Of a stretch of 64,000 nucleotides of DNA, positions 37,867 through 51,531 are shown one piece after another. Position 1 is the first letter of the stretch. Each line of letters opens with the position of its first letter. The DNA is taken from assembly GCA_019009955.1 (NCBI GenBank), contig CM032231.1:112587501-112651500 (forward strand). The letters are read 5' to 3'. Under the pieces are notes generated by a model. It saw only the letters and a program-made list of their open reading frames with translations, had not been told where the DNA came from and did not search any database. The position numbers were made by a program, and so were the translations under genes. The DNA is from Riptortus pedestris (lineage: Eukaryota > Arthropoda > Insecta > Hemiptera > Alydidae).

Positions 37867-39924
37867 AGCTCAATATCTTGACTGCTTTTAGACTCAATAC
37901 ATGGCCTATCTTCTCTGGTTCCACTGTGTTGTAAATCCGAGATGAGATATTTTCAGCCGCAGAAGACGAAACAAGGGTAACTTTGAGAACTCCGAGGGCA
38001 TCATTTGGTGTAATATAATTAGCTTAAGAGTTCAGAGTAAGTTAAGCCCTAAGAGTATTGCGAGAGTGGGACAAAGTAAAGTCAAACAAGAGACGATATC
38101 AGTGTCAGAAGTTAGACTCGGAGAAGGAAAGAGAAACAGGGAGCTATGCTGAAGGGAGAGGGGAGGTATCTTGATGAAACAAAGCAGAGGTAAAGCTTGC
38201 TTCAGCTCCTTACAACTCATGAGTAACACAACACGTACGTCAACCGAGCTCACAAAACGCGTGGGTAGAATAATTTGGCAACATATTCCAGTGCAGGTCT
38301 TTTGAATTAGAAGTTCTCTCACACAATATATAACATTTATAGTAATAATTACACTTTCTAGAGCATGTCACTGCTTCTGTGAAGGGAGTACGGAAGACTA
38401 CAAAGATATGTGGCATAGTTAGTAATGTTCTTCTACACAGTGAACTAGTTTGAAGGCATATTGCCCAGGTTCGTGGCGTGACGTTTGTACGTATGTCAAA
38501 CAGTCGCAAAACAACTAGCCTCAGAATTCAATCCTTTTGATTTTAATCTACTAAGGAGGGAGACGGAATGGGGTGGAAAATCTCTCAACCTAGATTTCAA
38601 TAAGTCAAATGACAGGGTTCACTTGTAATTTCTAAGAAGCACTTCAGATAACGTTGGCTTGACTTTGGCTTGCATCCAAATTTTACTTTCCCTAATTCCA
38701 GCATCTACATATATATTTTAAGGTACGTTTGTGATCTCGTAATTATTTATTCAATGCATGTTGTTTTCACCCTTGCTCCAAAGGGTAATGTATTTTACTG
38801 TAGTGTGTCGTAATTAAATGCCCAGTTCGCTCAATCCTGTTATGGTATAGATGAACCCGGACCTGTATAGCCCATAAATCGCAGAAGGACAGCCTCGGAT
38901 TCCCGCACTGACGCCAGTTAGACATATGAACCTGCATTCAAGTTGACTATAAAAGGCGACTCTACATGTAAAGTGCATTGAGGGAGTGCATTGCCTGGGA
39001 GGAGGAAATGCAAGAGTGTACAGGCCGGAGCCTACTTTCTACAATTAAACCGCTGGGAAATGTCTGATTGGCTTGTCCGCTCTACTTGCTTCCCTGCTGC
39101 TCCCCGTGTCTCGCCTCCATACACTCGGGCAACTACAACACCAAGTCCATCTATGCAACATTGTCTATCTATGAGAGAGAGGCTGTTACTAACATATTTC
39201 TAGAAGTGCTTCCTGTTCCCCCTAAGAACGGAAGAGTGACACAATCACTTGAATTTTGTGGAGTGGAAGATATCTGTCGGATGCAGTGAAACATTCCATA
39301 GCTTAGACTTAAGCAGTCCAATGCCGAAACCTCGCCGTTAGATCAATGGAATTCTAGATGACTCCGTTTCTCGTCTATACTGTTATTAATAATCGTCTAC
39401 AACAGAGCCTCAAATTTCTCAGGAAGTCGATAAACATGGCCCGAAACATACGCTATCCTCAGGAGTCGTTATATCACTGATTCTGGCAACAAGACAAAAT
39501 CTTGGGAACCTTGGGTAATTTGGGCATTGATATGTTTCCAATGAGCAGAGATCCTGCAGTAGAAAATACATAATGTTTAATATCTTGAAAGTGTCTAAAG
39601 AATGTCAAAATAAAATGCTCCAATTTGGCCGATGAAACTGAAACGCCGTTTCGGTAAGACAGTGCAACAGCATTGATTTTTTTTTTTTTTAGCTAAGAAA
39701 GAAAGAATCTTTTCACATTTTTCTTACGACGTAACATCAACTCCCTACTTTCTTTTTTAATCAATGCCACACATCTTCCTTTCATTTTCTGACTCCAATA
39801 AAATTGTTCTAATTCACAATCCCCTTTGCAACAGTCTATAAGGTATTTTATCTTTTTCGATCAGAGGATAAAGACTTGTAGTTGAAATGAGAACCAAACA
39901 CACTAGAAAATTGCATAGGTTATG

Positions 39925-39990
<66 letters not shown>

Positions 39991-40444
39991 ACTCGAGCCA
40001 TGTGGTTGATATGCAGATGCAGACGAAACTTCTTGAAAGGGCCCCTATTACTTAGAGTTAAAGATGAGGGGGATTTATCCTATATAGCGAGGGGGGCGCT
40101 ATGAATCAGCTGGTATTTCCCAGCAAGTCAGCCGAGCCACCCTTCCATTCCAATAACCACTCCAGTCACTCGGTCAGACCGACCCAATAGCTCTGACAAC
40201 CTCAATAGAGCGAACCATGTTCCTATTCGTCTCTAGTCGATTCGCTTTGGCTCTCATTCAGCAAACTTAATCAATACCCGACTCGGCTCGTAATATTCAG
40301 AAAGGAAATCAAAGCACCATTGACAAAGTATCGGAATATTTATAGTCAAAAGGTAAATATATATGTGACGGGTGAGAGGATAATTATTTGTTTGAAGTGT
40401 AGAGGTATCCGATAGACGTCATCGGCAATGACAGGCTTCAAATT
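37867..40444. other. Unrecognised; GC-richer patches at 38.85-39.3 and 40.0-40.3 kb
   Basis: Two overlapping plus-strand frames of about 70 codons occur at 38991-39289 and a minus frame of 96 codons at 38032-38322, none with motifs. The 40.0-40.3 kb patch has many TCGGTC/GACCGACC-type words but no frame. Confidence 0.35.
39922..39986. repeat. (AC)n(AT)n microsatellite
   Basis: Compound dinucleotide tract with no HINE-A sequence on either side, unlike most TA tracts in this window. Confidence 0.95.
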
Positions 40445-40635
40445 TCTAAAAAATCACCTAGAGTGGCAAGTTCGATTCACGTCTAGGCAATAGGAGTTTA
40501 TTTAGTGATTGAATTCATTAAGTAAAATCCTTAGTCCCGCCCTGGCTAGAAAAGGGCGGTAACCTATAGAACCCCCCCCTCCCCCAAATTAGCCTTAGTA
40601 GCTTAAAGTGGACGTACATAAATTAAAAAAAAATA
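40445..40635 (+). mobile_element. SINE-T copy
   Basis: A B-box-like GTTCGATTC at 40470-40478 is followed by GGCAATAGGAGTTTATTTAG, AGTAAAATCCTTAGTCCC, GCTAGAAAAGGGCGGTAACC, TTAGCCTTAGTAGCT and AGTGGACGTACATAAATT with an A/T-rich tail. Repeated occurrence of this string of blocks plus the B box and simple tail indicates a tRNA-derived SINE. Confidence 0.7.
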
Positions 40636-40861
40636 ATAACTCTAATAAATAATTTAAATTTAAACCACAAAAATAAATTATACCCATAAATATTTTCATA
40701 TCAAATGATAACGTATTATTTGTCAGTGGTTTTAGATGATTTCCTCAAAAAAAAAAACAGATATTGCGTTTGATCAGAGAAGAAATCTTCGCGGATCGTA
40801 GGTAAATAAATGCCAAAACAAGATCAGAAGAATTTAAAAACTTGATATCTCCCTTTCTCTA

Positions 40862-41288
40862 AATAATTATATAATTTGACTGTTTGCTCTCTAGAGGCTG
40901 CAGCTGCCAAGATATTGGAACCAAACTTCATATTTAAACTTTTGACCGGAAAAGAAAGATAAGTTTCGTTAGCAGACAGAATCAGACCGGCCCAATAGGA
41001 GAGAGTGGCATTTAATAAGAGGTAAAATAAAAATTTGAAATATCTGGGTTATATAAGTCGGATCGCCGTGGGAAATCTGTTCAATTCAAGCAGCATCTGA
41101 GAAGATATTTTAACTCTCTGTTAATATTCCCTACTCAGACAATAATAATAACAAAGACAGATTTTATTTCCGCAATGTGCCAGATAGACAACAGTTTAGG
41201 ACTATGTTTTGAAACTAAAATGTATTCTTTAAATTCTAGACAACTAAGGAAATCCGCTAATTACGCAGCTCCTTCGTAAAGGACTTTT
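40862..41288 (+). mobile_element. Old HINE-A copy
   Basis: TTTGCTCTCTAGAGGC, AAGTTTCGTTAGCAG, ATTTGAAATATCTGGGTTATA, GTCGGATCG and GGAAATCCGCTAATTACGCAG..CCTTCGTAAAGGAC follow the element order with heavy divergence. It is the most decayed nearly full-length copy here. Confidence 0.6.
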
Positions 41289-41524
41289 TTCTTCATATTA
41301 CGATTTTTTCGATATTACGACAGACAAACGTATATCGTTTCCTTCCAGCACCGTTTTATGATGTCTCCTACAAGTAATAATGAAGACCTTAGTAGTTTGG
41401 TACAAACACCATCACAAGATGTGCATTATAACCAAATAAATGCAATGTTACATTTTATAACTAAACTCAGCTTCCGATAATTTTATATTTCCATGTAAGT
41501 GATGCAATTGTGACAGTTTACCCG

Positions 41525-41705
41525 TAATTATGAGTGTAGAGTCGTGAGTGAGATTCCCACCTGCGAATAGGAATTTATTTAGTAAAGATCTTACTAACTA
41601 AACTCCATAATGCCACCCTCGTTAGAAAAGGATGGCAACCTTTTTGGGACGAGGGCCTGCTCCAATTATCCTTAGCAGTACCAATGGGCGTTAATTAATA
41701 ACATA
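41525..41705 (+). mobile_element. SINE-T copy
   Basis: GAATAGGAATTTATTTAGTAA, a CTAACTAAACTCC block, GTTAGAAAAGGATGGCAACC, TTATCCTTAGCAGTACC and GGGCGTTAATTAATAAC follow the SINE-T order. The B-box equivalent reads GAGATTCCCAC. Confidence 0.65.
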
Positions 41706-42237
41706 AAGTTAAGTAAGAACATTGAATACACTTGACATCGTATGTTGGTTGTTCGCCATAGCGAGAAAACCACAGGACAAGCATAAACTATAAGAATAAA
41801 ACACCCGCTACACATACAAAAAACTTTCAAGAACAAAAAACACGGATGTGTCCAGTTAAGCCAATTTTCCAAGGAATGTATATAGCGGTAAAAAAAAGTA
41901 CAACTGGCGGATTGTGGCACGTGGAGACTAAATCATCGGAGAGATGAATTATCTGGTTGAGCGGCTACCCCCGATCCCCAACAGGGCAAAACACTCTTTT
42001 TTAATTAACCCATCGCCAGGGAATGCTCACACTATGCAAAAATAAAAGCAAAAACCTAAAACATAAAAATACCCTCAGAAACATAAATATAATAACTCTA
42101 TTAAAACTAATATCCCTTGGCTTCTGAGGCAATGGTTCATTTTTCAATGAAGCTTTTCCCTAGTAATCTCAATACAGCAGCAAGGCTTCTGTACACAGCT
42201 GTAAACTGTCAGTTTCCTTATAGAGAACAAATAAAAG

Positions 42238-42781
42238 CCCGTCACGCAAGGGCTGCGTAAACTAAGCAGATTTCCCACGTGAAGGTTTACAATAGAGAAA
42301 TCTGCCTAATAATAACTGTAGTAGGAAGGAATCTCTAGACCTATTTACGAGGGACGAATAGTTACGGAAACGGCCGCACTAGCTCTCGGTTGATAGTCCG
42401 GAACATAGCCGACTCCTGCAGACCAACAATATTTATAGTAAATTTAATTTGCAATAAGATTGATTCTATACCATTTTTCGATCCGACGCATAATAACGTA
42501 GATATTTCGAATTTTTAATCCCCCCTCCCACAGGTCCGATTTCAGCCATTACCGAACTTGATCTTTCTATTTACATAAAACACTTAAATATGAAGTTTGG
42601 TAACGATCAAACCAAAATTGCGACCACTAGAGCGTTAACAGACAAATATATATATAATTTTGAACGGACCTCATTTTCGTCATCTCCTGAGTAGGATCGA
42701 TGGGCATTTGACGAAATATTTCAAAACTCGCGTCATGAGTACGACCTCAATAGCTGATTTCCCTTAAGAGAAATCTGCTAA
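42238..42781 (-). mobile_element. HINE-A short copy
   Basis: AGCCCGTCACGCAAGGGCTG, AAGCAGATTTCCCACGTGAAG, GGAAACGGCCGCACTAGC, a shortened core module, a brief TA tract and the palindrome end with TGCTAA. Only a short TA tract remains. A ~95-bp tandem repeat begins 95 bases to its right. Confidence 0.9.
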
Positions 42782-42876
42782 AAGGGCTTATGACAGAAGA
42801 TGTGTCTTCCAGCCCATTAAATTAGTCCAGTGACAATATACAGTGCATTTTGTCAAGCCCTCAAGTATATATAGTA

Positions 42877-43108
42877 TAGATATTTAAATAAAGAAGTATC
42901 TATCTTTGGTCTTTCAGGATGAACTTCAATTCGCTCCTCCGGACTACTCTCAACACCATGAGGAAATCGTATAGATATTTAAATAAAGAATAATCTATTT
43001 ATCTGTAGTCTTTCAGGTTGGACTTCAGTCCTCTCCTACGGTGCGCACTCAACACCAGGTGGAAATTGAGTGTATTCTTAAATAAAGAAGTATCTATCGT
43101 TCGTATTT
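42877..43108. repeat. ~95-99-bp tandem repeat, 2.3 units
   Basis: TATTTAAATAAAGAAGTATC, GTCTTTCAGGATGAACTTC and CTCAACACCATGAGGAAAT recur at spacings of 95 and 99 bases (starts 42877, 42972, 43071). The third unit is partial. Confidence 0.85.
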
Positions 43109-44119
43109 GTAGTGTCACCGCAATGCGGTAGGGGATGCACCAAGCTGACCACTTGACCGGTCACCTAAGCTAGTGGCCTCTTCATCGGTGGGAAAGCTAA
43201 ATATGAAACAATAAACATTTGTATTCATATCAGGTTCATCACATTGCATAAGGAAAATATTCTGAAATGGTAGAGATTTTCCATCACCAATCTGTAAAAT
43301 AATAAAAATGTCTGAAAAAGCTAAAAGAACTATGTAAAATGTTTATTTTCAATGACTCCATGTAAGCATTATCTTGAGAGGCAAATTGAAGAACGAAGGC
43401 ATTCATGCGGAGAACATCTTCAATTCAGGTTTATTTTTGCTTGTCCCAGATGTCATACGAAATTAAAGTCTGTTCTGATACCTTTGTCGGTAGGTTACTG
43501 AATTGAAGGAGTCATTTACGAAAATCTGTAATAATTCTTCCAGGGAAGCTCGGTTGTCGATCACACCTCCATCTTCAGTGCCTTTGAAGAGCGTTAGAGA
43601 GTAACATAACAGCTGCGGGCTCTAAAATAACTCTTCGTCTAAATAAAACGCATTGTAAATGAAAAAAAGGTCTACTTGAGCTTGATGCATTCACTTTTGA
43701 TCTTTCGAATATAGCGCATATCACAAAACACCGACCAACTCGGACTTGACTCGCTGCTTCAATATTCATAATATCTGTCGATATCCTCCCCAGATACAAA
43801 AACAACTATGAAAGGCGTACTCCCACTAACTGCTTCAGACTACAATGTAGAGATTATTATAGGAGTACAGGAGAGGATCTAAAGGACAGGAACATGCTTG
43901 ACCACAACCGCAGGGACCAACCACTGCCTACCAGCACCCCTGGTTATAACACACCGCAGCCCGGTATCATACACTTCAATAGTATTATTGTTAAAGAATA
44001 TCACCACTTAATAACAATCACAATAAAACAAACAAAACATTCCTCTAAAAGCGACGAAGTTGTTATATCCCCAACCATTCAACAGTTTGAATAAGAAAAC
44101 GAAAAGAATACTTATGCAA
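43109..44119. other. Unrecognised sequence before the LINE relic
   Basis: Composition is moderate around 43110-43200; frames up to 76 codons without motifs. Confidence 0.4.
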
Positions 44120-44470
44120 CTAAAATCTGTGGGGAAAAAACAACGAGAAAATCGAAGTTTTAAAAAATACCCCCTCTAAGTCCGCAGTTTCATTCAGTCC
44201 TACGTATTCGTCTCCAGGCAGCCAATAGAATGTAGATAGTTTATCTAAACTGATAAGGTCTCGTTTTATTTTTTGGGCTATTGGGTGATTTGTGTAAATA
44301 TTTTGTAGTGTTTGAAGGGAACCTAAAGAATCTGTGCAAACGATAATGTGTTTATTGTGCGATTTGTGGATATTCCTGAGGGGCAATAGGATACCTCGGA
44401 GTTTGGCTCCTAGAATGTTGTAACAAGAAGGCAGTGTCTGCGGACGAACATTTACATGGTGTAAAAGTCC
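44120..44470 (-). pseudogene. LINE-derived RNase H domain fragment (decayed)
   Basis: Minus-strand translation reads through HHVNVRPQTLPSCYNI, LGAKLRGILLPLRNI, HIIVCTDSLGSLQTLQ, FYWLPGDEYVGLNETAD. This is the RNase H order found at the C-terminus of Jockey/I/R1-type non-LTR retrotransposons: an AEL helix, the catalytic TDS, then WxPGH..hxGNExAD. Here the AEL glutamate is Lys and the His of WxPGH is Asp, so two important positions are lost. The frame is open upstream to at least 44470. No reverse transcriptase was seen next to it, so this is an isolated relic. Confidence 0.8.
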
Positions 44471-44513
44471 ATTAATTCATTAATACACTATCACGGAATA
44501 TCTGCTAAAACGC
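44466..44513 (-). mobile_element. HINE-A miniature deletion derivative
   Basis: AAAGTCCATTAATTC directly followed 20 bases later by CACGGAATATCTGCTAAAAC joins both termini with the interior deleted. Confidence 0.45.
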
Positions 44514-44943
44514 ATAAATTATGACAGGAGTTATATATATAAAAATTTAGAAAGATACAAAAATAATCTCATAGGTCTCTTGCAACACATGGCCCTCCCC
44601 TTTATTGCTTATGATGAGAAAAAGCCTTCAATGAGAAAGGGAATATGACACAAGATGGATGATAGGGAAGGGGGGATCTGTTGAAGGAAAACAAAGGGCC
44701 TAAAAGCCATCCTTTCTAAAAGGGCATAAGAATATGTGTAGACGAAGGGAGAGGCGGGAAGGCAGGGCTTCACCGGTAGGTGTAGGCTTACATCAACACT
44801 TCCTTCAGACCACACAGGCTCTACAACATGGATTGGGTTACGGCAAATGGTCAGCTATCGCCGCCCAACGGCTTATTATATTAATGGCCTTATTAAAGAC
44901 ATCATATTTAAATAAATAAACTCATTCCGCCTCACCCTTCAAA

Positions 44944-45799
44944 AGTCTGTAAACTAAGCAGATTTCCCACCTGCTGATATGACACACTTGATTTCAAATC
45001 ACAACATATTCCCTAGTTCTGTGTAAAAACCAGAAGAGTAGAAGGGGCGGTGGGAGGGGTACAGATCGCTGAAAACAAGAAAGTATTAATAACTCGCTGA
45101 ATACTTGAGTTACTAAAAAGTGCATAGAACTACCATTGTAGAGCACCAATAGTTTATCAAAACTGGCCCTATAACATAAGGAAAATATTTTGAATTTTCG
45201 AATTCCGTCCTTCCTAACCCCCAATATTCCCGACCAGACTTCTGACACTAGCAAATATGATCTTTAGTGTTGACTGTAACAGTTAATATCGAGTATGGCA
45301 TAAATCAAGTAAACATTCTCGAAATATGAACCTAAAATCATAATTGCAACGAATTTCCGTGTATCACGCATAATAAAGATCTCTTGAAAACAATCTTTGG
45401 TATATAAGCTTAGAATAAAGTATATAACAGGTTATTGTGAAAATAGCATGAGTAGGAGTGGGGGGTTTCCTGAAGGCTGAAAAACATAAAACCCAAATAA
45501 CTCGGTTAATATTCATGATCCAGAAAATATGTACATAACAGCATGTATAAGCAATTAAGATTGCTTCTGTGCAACTTTTCGATCCAACGATGATATTTCG
45601 AATCTTCGTAATTCCTCCCCTCTAACCCCCCTCAAGTTTGGTAACGATGAAACTGTCGAGTTCTAGAGTGGTAACAGACAAGTTTATAAATATAATTTTG
45701 AACGGACTTTTATTTTGTCATCTCATGGGTAGGATGTATGGACATTTAGAAATATTTCGAAAATCGCGTCACGAGTTCAACCTTAGGAAAATCTGCTAA
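44944..45799 (-). mobile_element. HINE-A long copy, stem-loop deleted
   Basis: AGTCTGTAAACTAAGCAGATTTCCC lacks the hairpin bases. Two core modules, the GAGTAGGAGTGGGGGGTTTCC link, a short spacer without long TA, and AGGAAAATCTGCTAA at the end. Confidence 0.82.
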
Positions 45800-47515
45800 A
45801 AAAATATCATGTCAATATGGTTATTTCTTTTTTTTAGGGCTAAGCGTTACAAGTCAAAGTTTAAGAATGGGTTAAAAATTTGATTTGGTCGATTCTAAGG
45901 ATATGTTATTTAATAATAATACAAAATACTATATTTTATTTGTATAAGCCTCCGTAACTATTTGCTATTTTTTGCAACTCCTGATATGTTTTATATTGAC
46001 TTCGTTCATTTATGAACCATTTTTTTTTTTTTTTTGACCGGAGACCTCTTGTGTTATCCTTTTTTAATTATTATACAATCTCCCATCCCTCTTATAAAAA
46101 TTGATAGTTCTCTTACCATGACATCAAAACTATTGTAATTGAACTATGGACGTACATCTATAAAAATAGCATAGGCGATTTTCCTTCCAGCTTGTGAAGT
46201 AGAAGTTTGAAATAATGAATTCTTTCAAGAACAAGGATGCCAGAGAATTGAACAAGCTGCACCATCATGCATAACGTCCTGCCATTGTTTGATGTCATTA
46301 CGTCACCTTCAGACATATTAGAATCTACAACTTTTTCCTTCATAAACACTCACACCATTTATTCTTTGCAGCCGTAATTAACAGTCTTGGTTTATTTTCA
46401 AGCAAAAATAGCAAGAGCATAAACAAAATTAATCACTGTATGTTCAACAGCTGGATACACAGATTCCTCTTGATGACTCAATACTCTTGGGCGAAGTGAT
46501 TTAGAAAATGAGTTTAATAATAACGAGCCCTAGAAAAACGAAATAGCTGTAGAACGGAAATTATTTACTACAAGTTAATATTGATAATTGTATTCCATTA
46601 TGCTTTAAATAAGGGAAAATAATATTTATATTTGAAAGCTAACTGATGAAAGTAAGGACTACTTGTTTGAAATTGTTTGTTTATTTGTATTCCGATGACA
46701 ATGAAAAATCATTCAGAGGAAGACAACCGTCAAAACGATTAAGAGAATGAAAAGTGACTTCCATCAGGTCAGGTCACCTCGAGAAAACAATTTTGATAGG
46801 ACAAACAATCGTAGTTTCTTCATAGCTCGATCCAATCATATTAATACTGAAGGACTTGTAGAGCCGAATGCAAGGGACGACAAAGAGGATGCGTGGAGGA
46901 TGGAAGGAGATGAACTGGCCCATTGTCTGGCCCTCGGACAATTAGCCGAGAACAATGTCCGGAACACATCTGTCGCCGGCGACCGCTGAGGGAGTCCGAA
47001 AGCCAACTCCTGATTGTCCCCACAGTCACAAGACTTAACATCTGGGCTGATGGAGCATCCGCTCATCAGTGACCTGGGAGATCTTAACTCGAAAAATAAA
47101 CGGAGGATAAGTAAATAATGATTAGAAAGTGTTTTTACAAACAATGACAATAAAGAAACCGACGCTTGACAACAAGCATTACGTAATTTATAGGCCACAC
47201 TTCAGAAATGAAAAAAATGCTAACAATAACGCCATTTGAACACATCGACCGATTTGGAGGGGGGAGGGTGGGGGTCGTTCCTCGAGGTAATTTATGATTA
47301 ATATAAATTGTCAAATTTCAGGTAGGGCCCATTCCAGGAGAAATACGCTCATTTGAAAATCCATGTGTTACAATGTAACACTGGTCCTTCAAAATATTCA
47401 CACACAGCTCGAAAATTAGGGAGAAAAACTACGGTAAATTTTTAAACCAATCGTGGCTGCCCTCGAATAAGAAGTAACTTCTTCCTGGCAGTATGGAACT
47501 ACAAAATATGTGTTT
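45800..47515. other. AT-rich then GC-richer island at 46.74-47.06 kb
   Basis: 46747-47198 is open on both strands (80 codons plus, 120 codons minus) and contains GTCGCCGGCGACCGC, an inverted repeat. No domain recognised. Confidence 0.4.
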
Positions 47516-47630
47516 TTAGCAGATTTCCCTTAGGGCAGGTCAGATTTTGAGGTATTACTCATGACGCGATTTTCGAAAACAATTCACAAATATCCATCGA
47601 TCCTACACAGGAGATCACAAAAATGAGTTC

Positions 47631-47705
<75 letters not shown>

Positions 47706-48182
47706 GGTTGAATGTGTGTGTGGACGCTCTAGCGTTCACTAATTTTGTCTGATTGTTATCAAACTCGATAGTTAATCGATTTATATGAAAATGAAGATCA
47801 AGTTCGTTAATGCTAAAATTGGACCAGTGGAAGGGGGGAAGGGGTTTAGAGGGGGAGAACTTCGAAAATTTGAAATATCTCTATTATTATTAAGCGTCGG
47901 ATCAAAAAAGTGTATAGAATCAATCATTCTGTAAATGTAATATTCTATAAATGATGTTATATACGTATTTTTCAATATCTTGATTTTAACCAAGATATTT
48001 GCATTTTTAAATTTTCAGAGTAAAACCCCACAACAATGAGCTGTTATATTATGAAGCACTTTATTTGAAGCCTAAATACCAAATATTGTTCTCATTTAAC
48101 TTTTACGTTTTGAGCTATATGTAAATACATGAAGCACGTGGAAAATCTGCTTAGTTAAGGCCGTCCATGTGTGACGGATCTT
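47516..48182 (+). mobile_element. HINE-A copy with AT/GT microsatellite
   Basis: TTAGCAGATTTCCCTTAGGGC, GACGCGATTTTCGAAAAC, a (AT)n(GT)n tract at 47637-47704, GATCAAGTTCGTTAATGC, GGATCAAAAAAGTGTATAG and a 3' end GCTTAGTTAAGG..TGTGTGACGGATC with a reduced stem-loop. Confidence 0.87.
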
Positions 48183-48194
48183 TTTTCTTTTTTT

Positions 48195-48375
48195 TAACTA
48201 TTATTACTATTTATAAACGTCCACTTTTTTCTACTATGGGTAATTAGGAAGGGTATAATAAATCACATTGGCCAGCCAGGAATCCAATTCTCAACTCTAG
48301 GTTTACCATGCGAGATTAAGCCCAACATTTTTAACTCGCATGCCCAATATGAGCCCAAATTTATGTTTCGCAGGG
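48195..48375 (-). mobile_element. SINE-T copy, 5' region preserved
   Basis: Reading the minus strand: GGGCTTAATCTCGCATGG, GAGAATTGGATTCCTGG (B-box-like), TAATTACCCATAGTAG and GTGGACGTTTATAAATAG with a TAATAATAG tail. The 5' part resembles a Leu/Ser-type tRNA. Confidence 0.65.
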
Positions 48376-48545
48376 AGATGTTAAGAAAAGTAATAATTAG
48401 TTAAGGCACTCTACTTGCTCTTCCTCGAACAACTAAATATACGTCAACATAATTTACACAGAAAACTTAAAAATGAACGATTTAAGTTTAAAAATATCAT
48501 CGAATATATGAAACTTCACTAACTACTGTTAATAGAACAAAGAAA

Positions 48546-48981
48546 AGTCCGTCACGCAGGGGCTGCGTAAACTAAGCAGATTTCCCACGTGAAGTTTTAC
48601 AATAGAGAAATTTCACGAGAGCTGAGCAGTTAATGAAACGGCCGAACTAGCTTTTGGCGGGAAAGCCACTTCGTCTGTTAGCCGGCCAGATTTAATAAAA
48701 ATGCTAATATCTCGGTTAATATTCAAGATAGAGAATAAATGTATATGACAATATTTGTAGTAAATTTAATTTGTAATAAGATTGATTCTGTACAATTTTT
48801 CGATCCGACGTATAGTAACGGAGATATTTTGAATTTTCGAAAATCCTCCCCTCTAAACCCCCCCCTCCCACTGGTCCGATTTCAGCCGTTAACGAACTTG
48901 ATCTTTCTTTTTACATAAAACGCCTAAATATGAAGTTTGGTAAGGATCAAACAAAAATTGCGACCGCTAGAGCGGTAACAG

Positions 48982-49045
<64 letters not shown>

Positions 49046-49183
49046 CTATGTGTATACAGTTTTGAACGGACCTCATTTTCGTCATCTACTAGGTAGGATC
49101 GATGGACATTTGAAGAAAAATGCCGAACATTCCGTCATGAGTACAACCTCAATAGCTGATTTCCCTTAAGGGAAATCTGCTAA
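48546..49183 (-). mobile_element. HINE-A short copy, intact reference copy
   Basis: This 638-bp copy shows all parts intact: AGTCCGTCACGCAGGGGCTG, AAGCAGATTTCCCACGTGAAG, core module with CAATTTTTCGATCCGACG, the CGACCGCTAGAGCGGTAAC block, (TA)n (48987-49042), CGGACCTCATTTTCGTCATC and GATTTCCCTTAAGGGAAATC-TGCTAA. Flanks are AAAGAAA and AATTTAC with no duplication, consistent with insertion between two A residues. Confidence 0.93.
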
Positions 49184-49495
49184 AATTTACAATATAAAAC
49201 TAGTTAAATATTCGCAATCATGAGTAGAGAAAATCAAATAACATGGAGATGAGATGAAGATAAGGATATTTATGCACAAAAGATTTCATCAATATCGTTA
49301 ATGCCTGTCGTCACAGTTGGGAAACCATGACGAGAAGAGAATAAAATCATTAAGGACCCCCAATATTCAGGCAGAGGGGTAAGGAAATGCATGGAAAGGA
49401 GTTCTTTAAAACTTTGAGGGGTAAACTTTGAGAGGTAGAAAGATGGCTGCCAACAGACCCAACAAGTATGAAATCTACATCATACAAAAAAAAAA

Positions 49496-50316
<821 letters not shown>

Positions 50317-51531
50317 AATTGCCTGTATAATATTTTATGATACGACGAATAATAACGGAAACGTTAATGACATCACTTTTTACACTTTCCTGTTTTTTTT
50401 TTAAGTTGAAAAATTGAAATAAATAGTGATCCATCAAAATATAACCACGACATTTGTAGAATATAAATCTGAATCAATTCTGTCCAGACGATTTATTTTA
50501 ATGCCAGTGAGCGGTGAACGAAAGTCGGAAGTAATAGTTTTGAACTTTCTAATAGCGGATAACATACTTTAAACAAAATTTATTACATACATTTTATTTG
50601 AATTAAAGAAAAAATATTTCCTGTGCAGACGAGATATACTATGCTTTGCGTGCGAGCATTCGCTCACTTTCGAGCTCTTAATATCACCTCTCTTTAAACT
50701 GGTTTCCTATACTTCAGTAGTACTAATAATTCTTGCTTACGAAGAAAAATATGTAGCTAAAGTGGACAACACATACCCTTCTTGAAGAGGTTTACCCACA
50801 TATCCCAGTCCTACATCATTGGTATTAAGGCTTTAAAGCGCTATGTTTATTAGTAGATTTCTCCTTAGAGAAACCAGCTATTTTGTAGAACGATGATAAT
50901 ATAGTGTGAGGTTATTAGTTACAGTTCTTAAAAAAATATACATTTAACATTGCCTCAGTATACCTGAAATGCATCAGGATGGGGTTTAAACATCAATCGA
51001 GAGGTAAATATTCATAAACAACCATTACAGAATGATGAGGAATAAATACGTATCATGAACAATAGTATTATAGCCAGAGACAGCAAGGCTCAATTACAGT
51101 GGTCGGAAGGATAGAAAATCAATAAATTAGGCTTTAAGATGTATAAAAAGTTTTAAAAAAAAATTGTGATAATTCATATTTTAGGGCCGAATGGAATACG
51201 CAAAAATCAACAAGTTGGCAGAAGAATAAAAAATCCGGCTTTACTTCACACAGCTAATCTGTAAGGGGGATAGGCGGAGATTTCAAAATCGTTGAGTTCA
51301 TATCTCATTTTCAGGAACAAATTAATAATCAAGCTAATTTATTACTTCATTTTAGCACATGATTAATTTCCAAGTATGCATCGGATAATGACCTGTAACA
51401 GTAAAGCTTTTAAGATACTCGTATATTCGAATTAAAGATTCGTGCTCTTCATTCCAGTAGCCATATGAACCCACCATCCATTCTCCTTAACAAATAGAAA
51501 TATACGGTAAATAATAAGAAAAAGGCCGCCA
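50317..51531. other. AT-rich, with a HINE-A end scrap near 50.85 kb
   Basis: TAGTAGATTTCTCCTTAGAG-AAACCAGCTATT at 50852-50883 is a worn plus-oriented palindrome terminus; the rest is unidentified. Confidence 0.4.

Noticed and set aside
9188..49183. Classification of the main repeat as a terminal-inverted-repeat DNA transposon (MITE)
   Set aside because: The extreme ends (AGTCCGTCACGC versus TTAGCAGATTTCCC) are not inverted copies; only subterminal motifs are, and no target duplication is seen.
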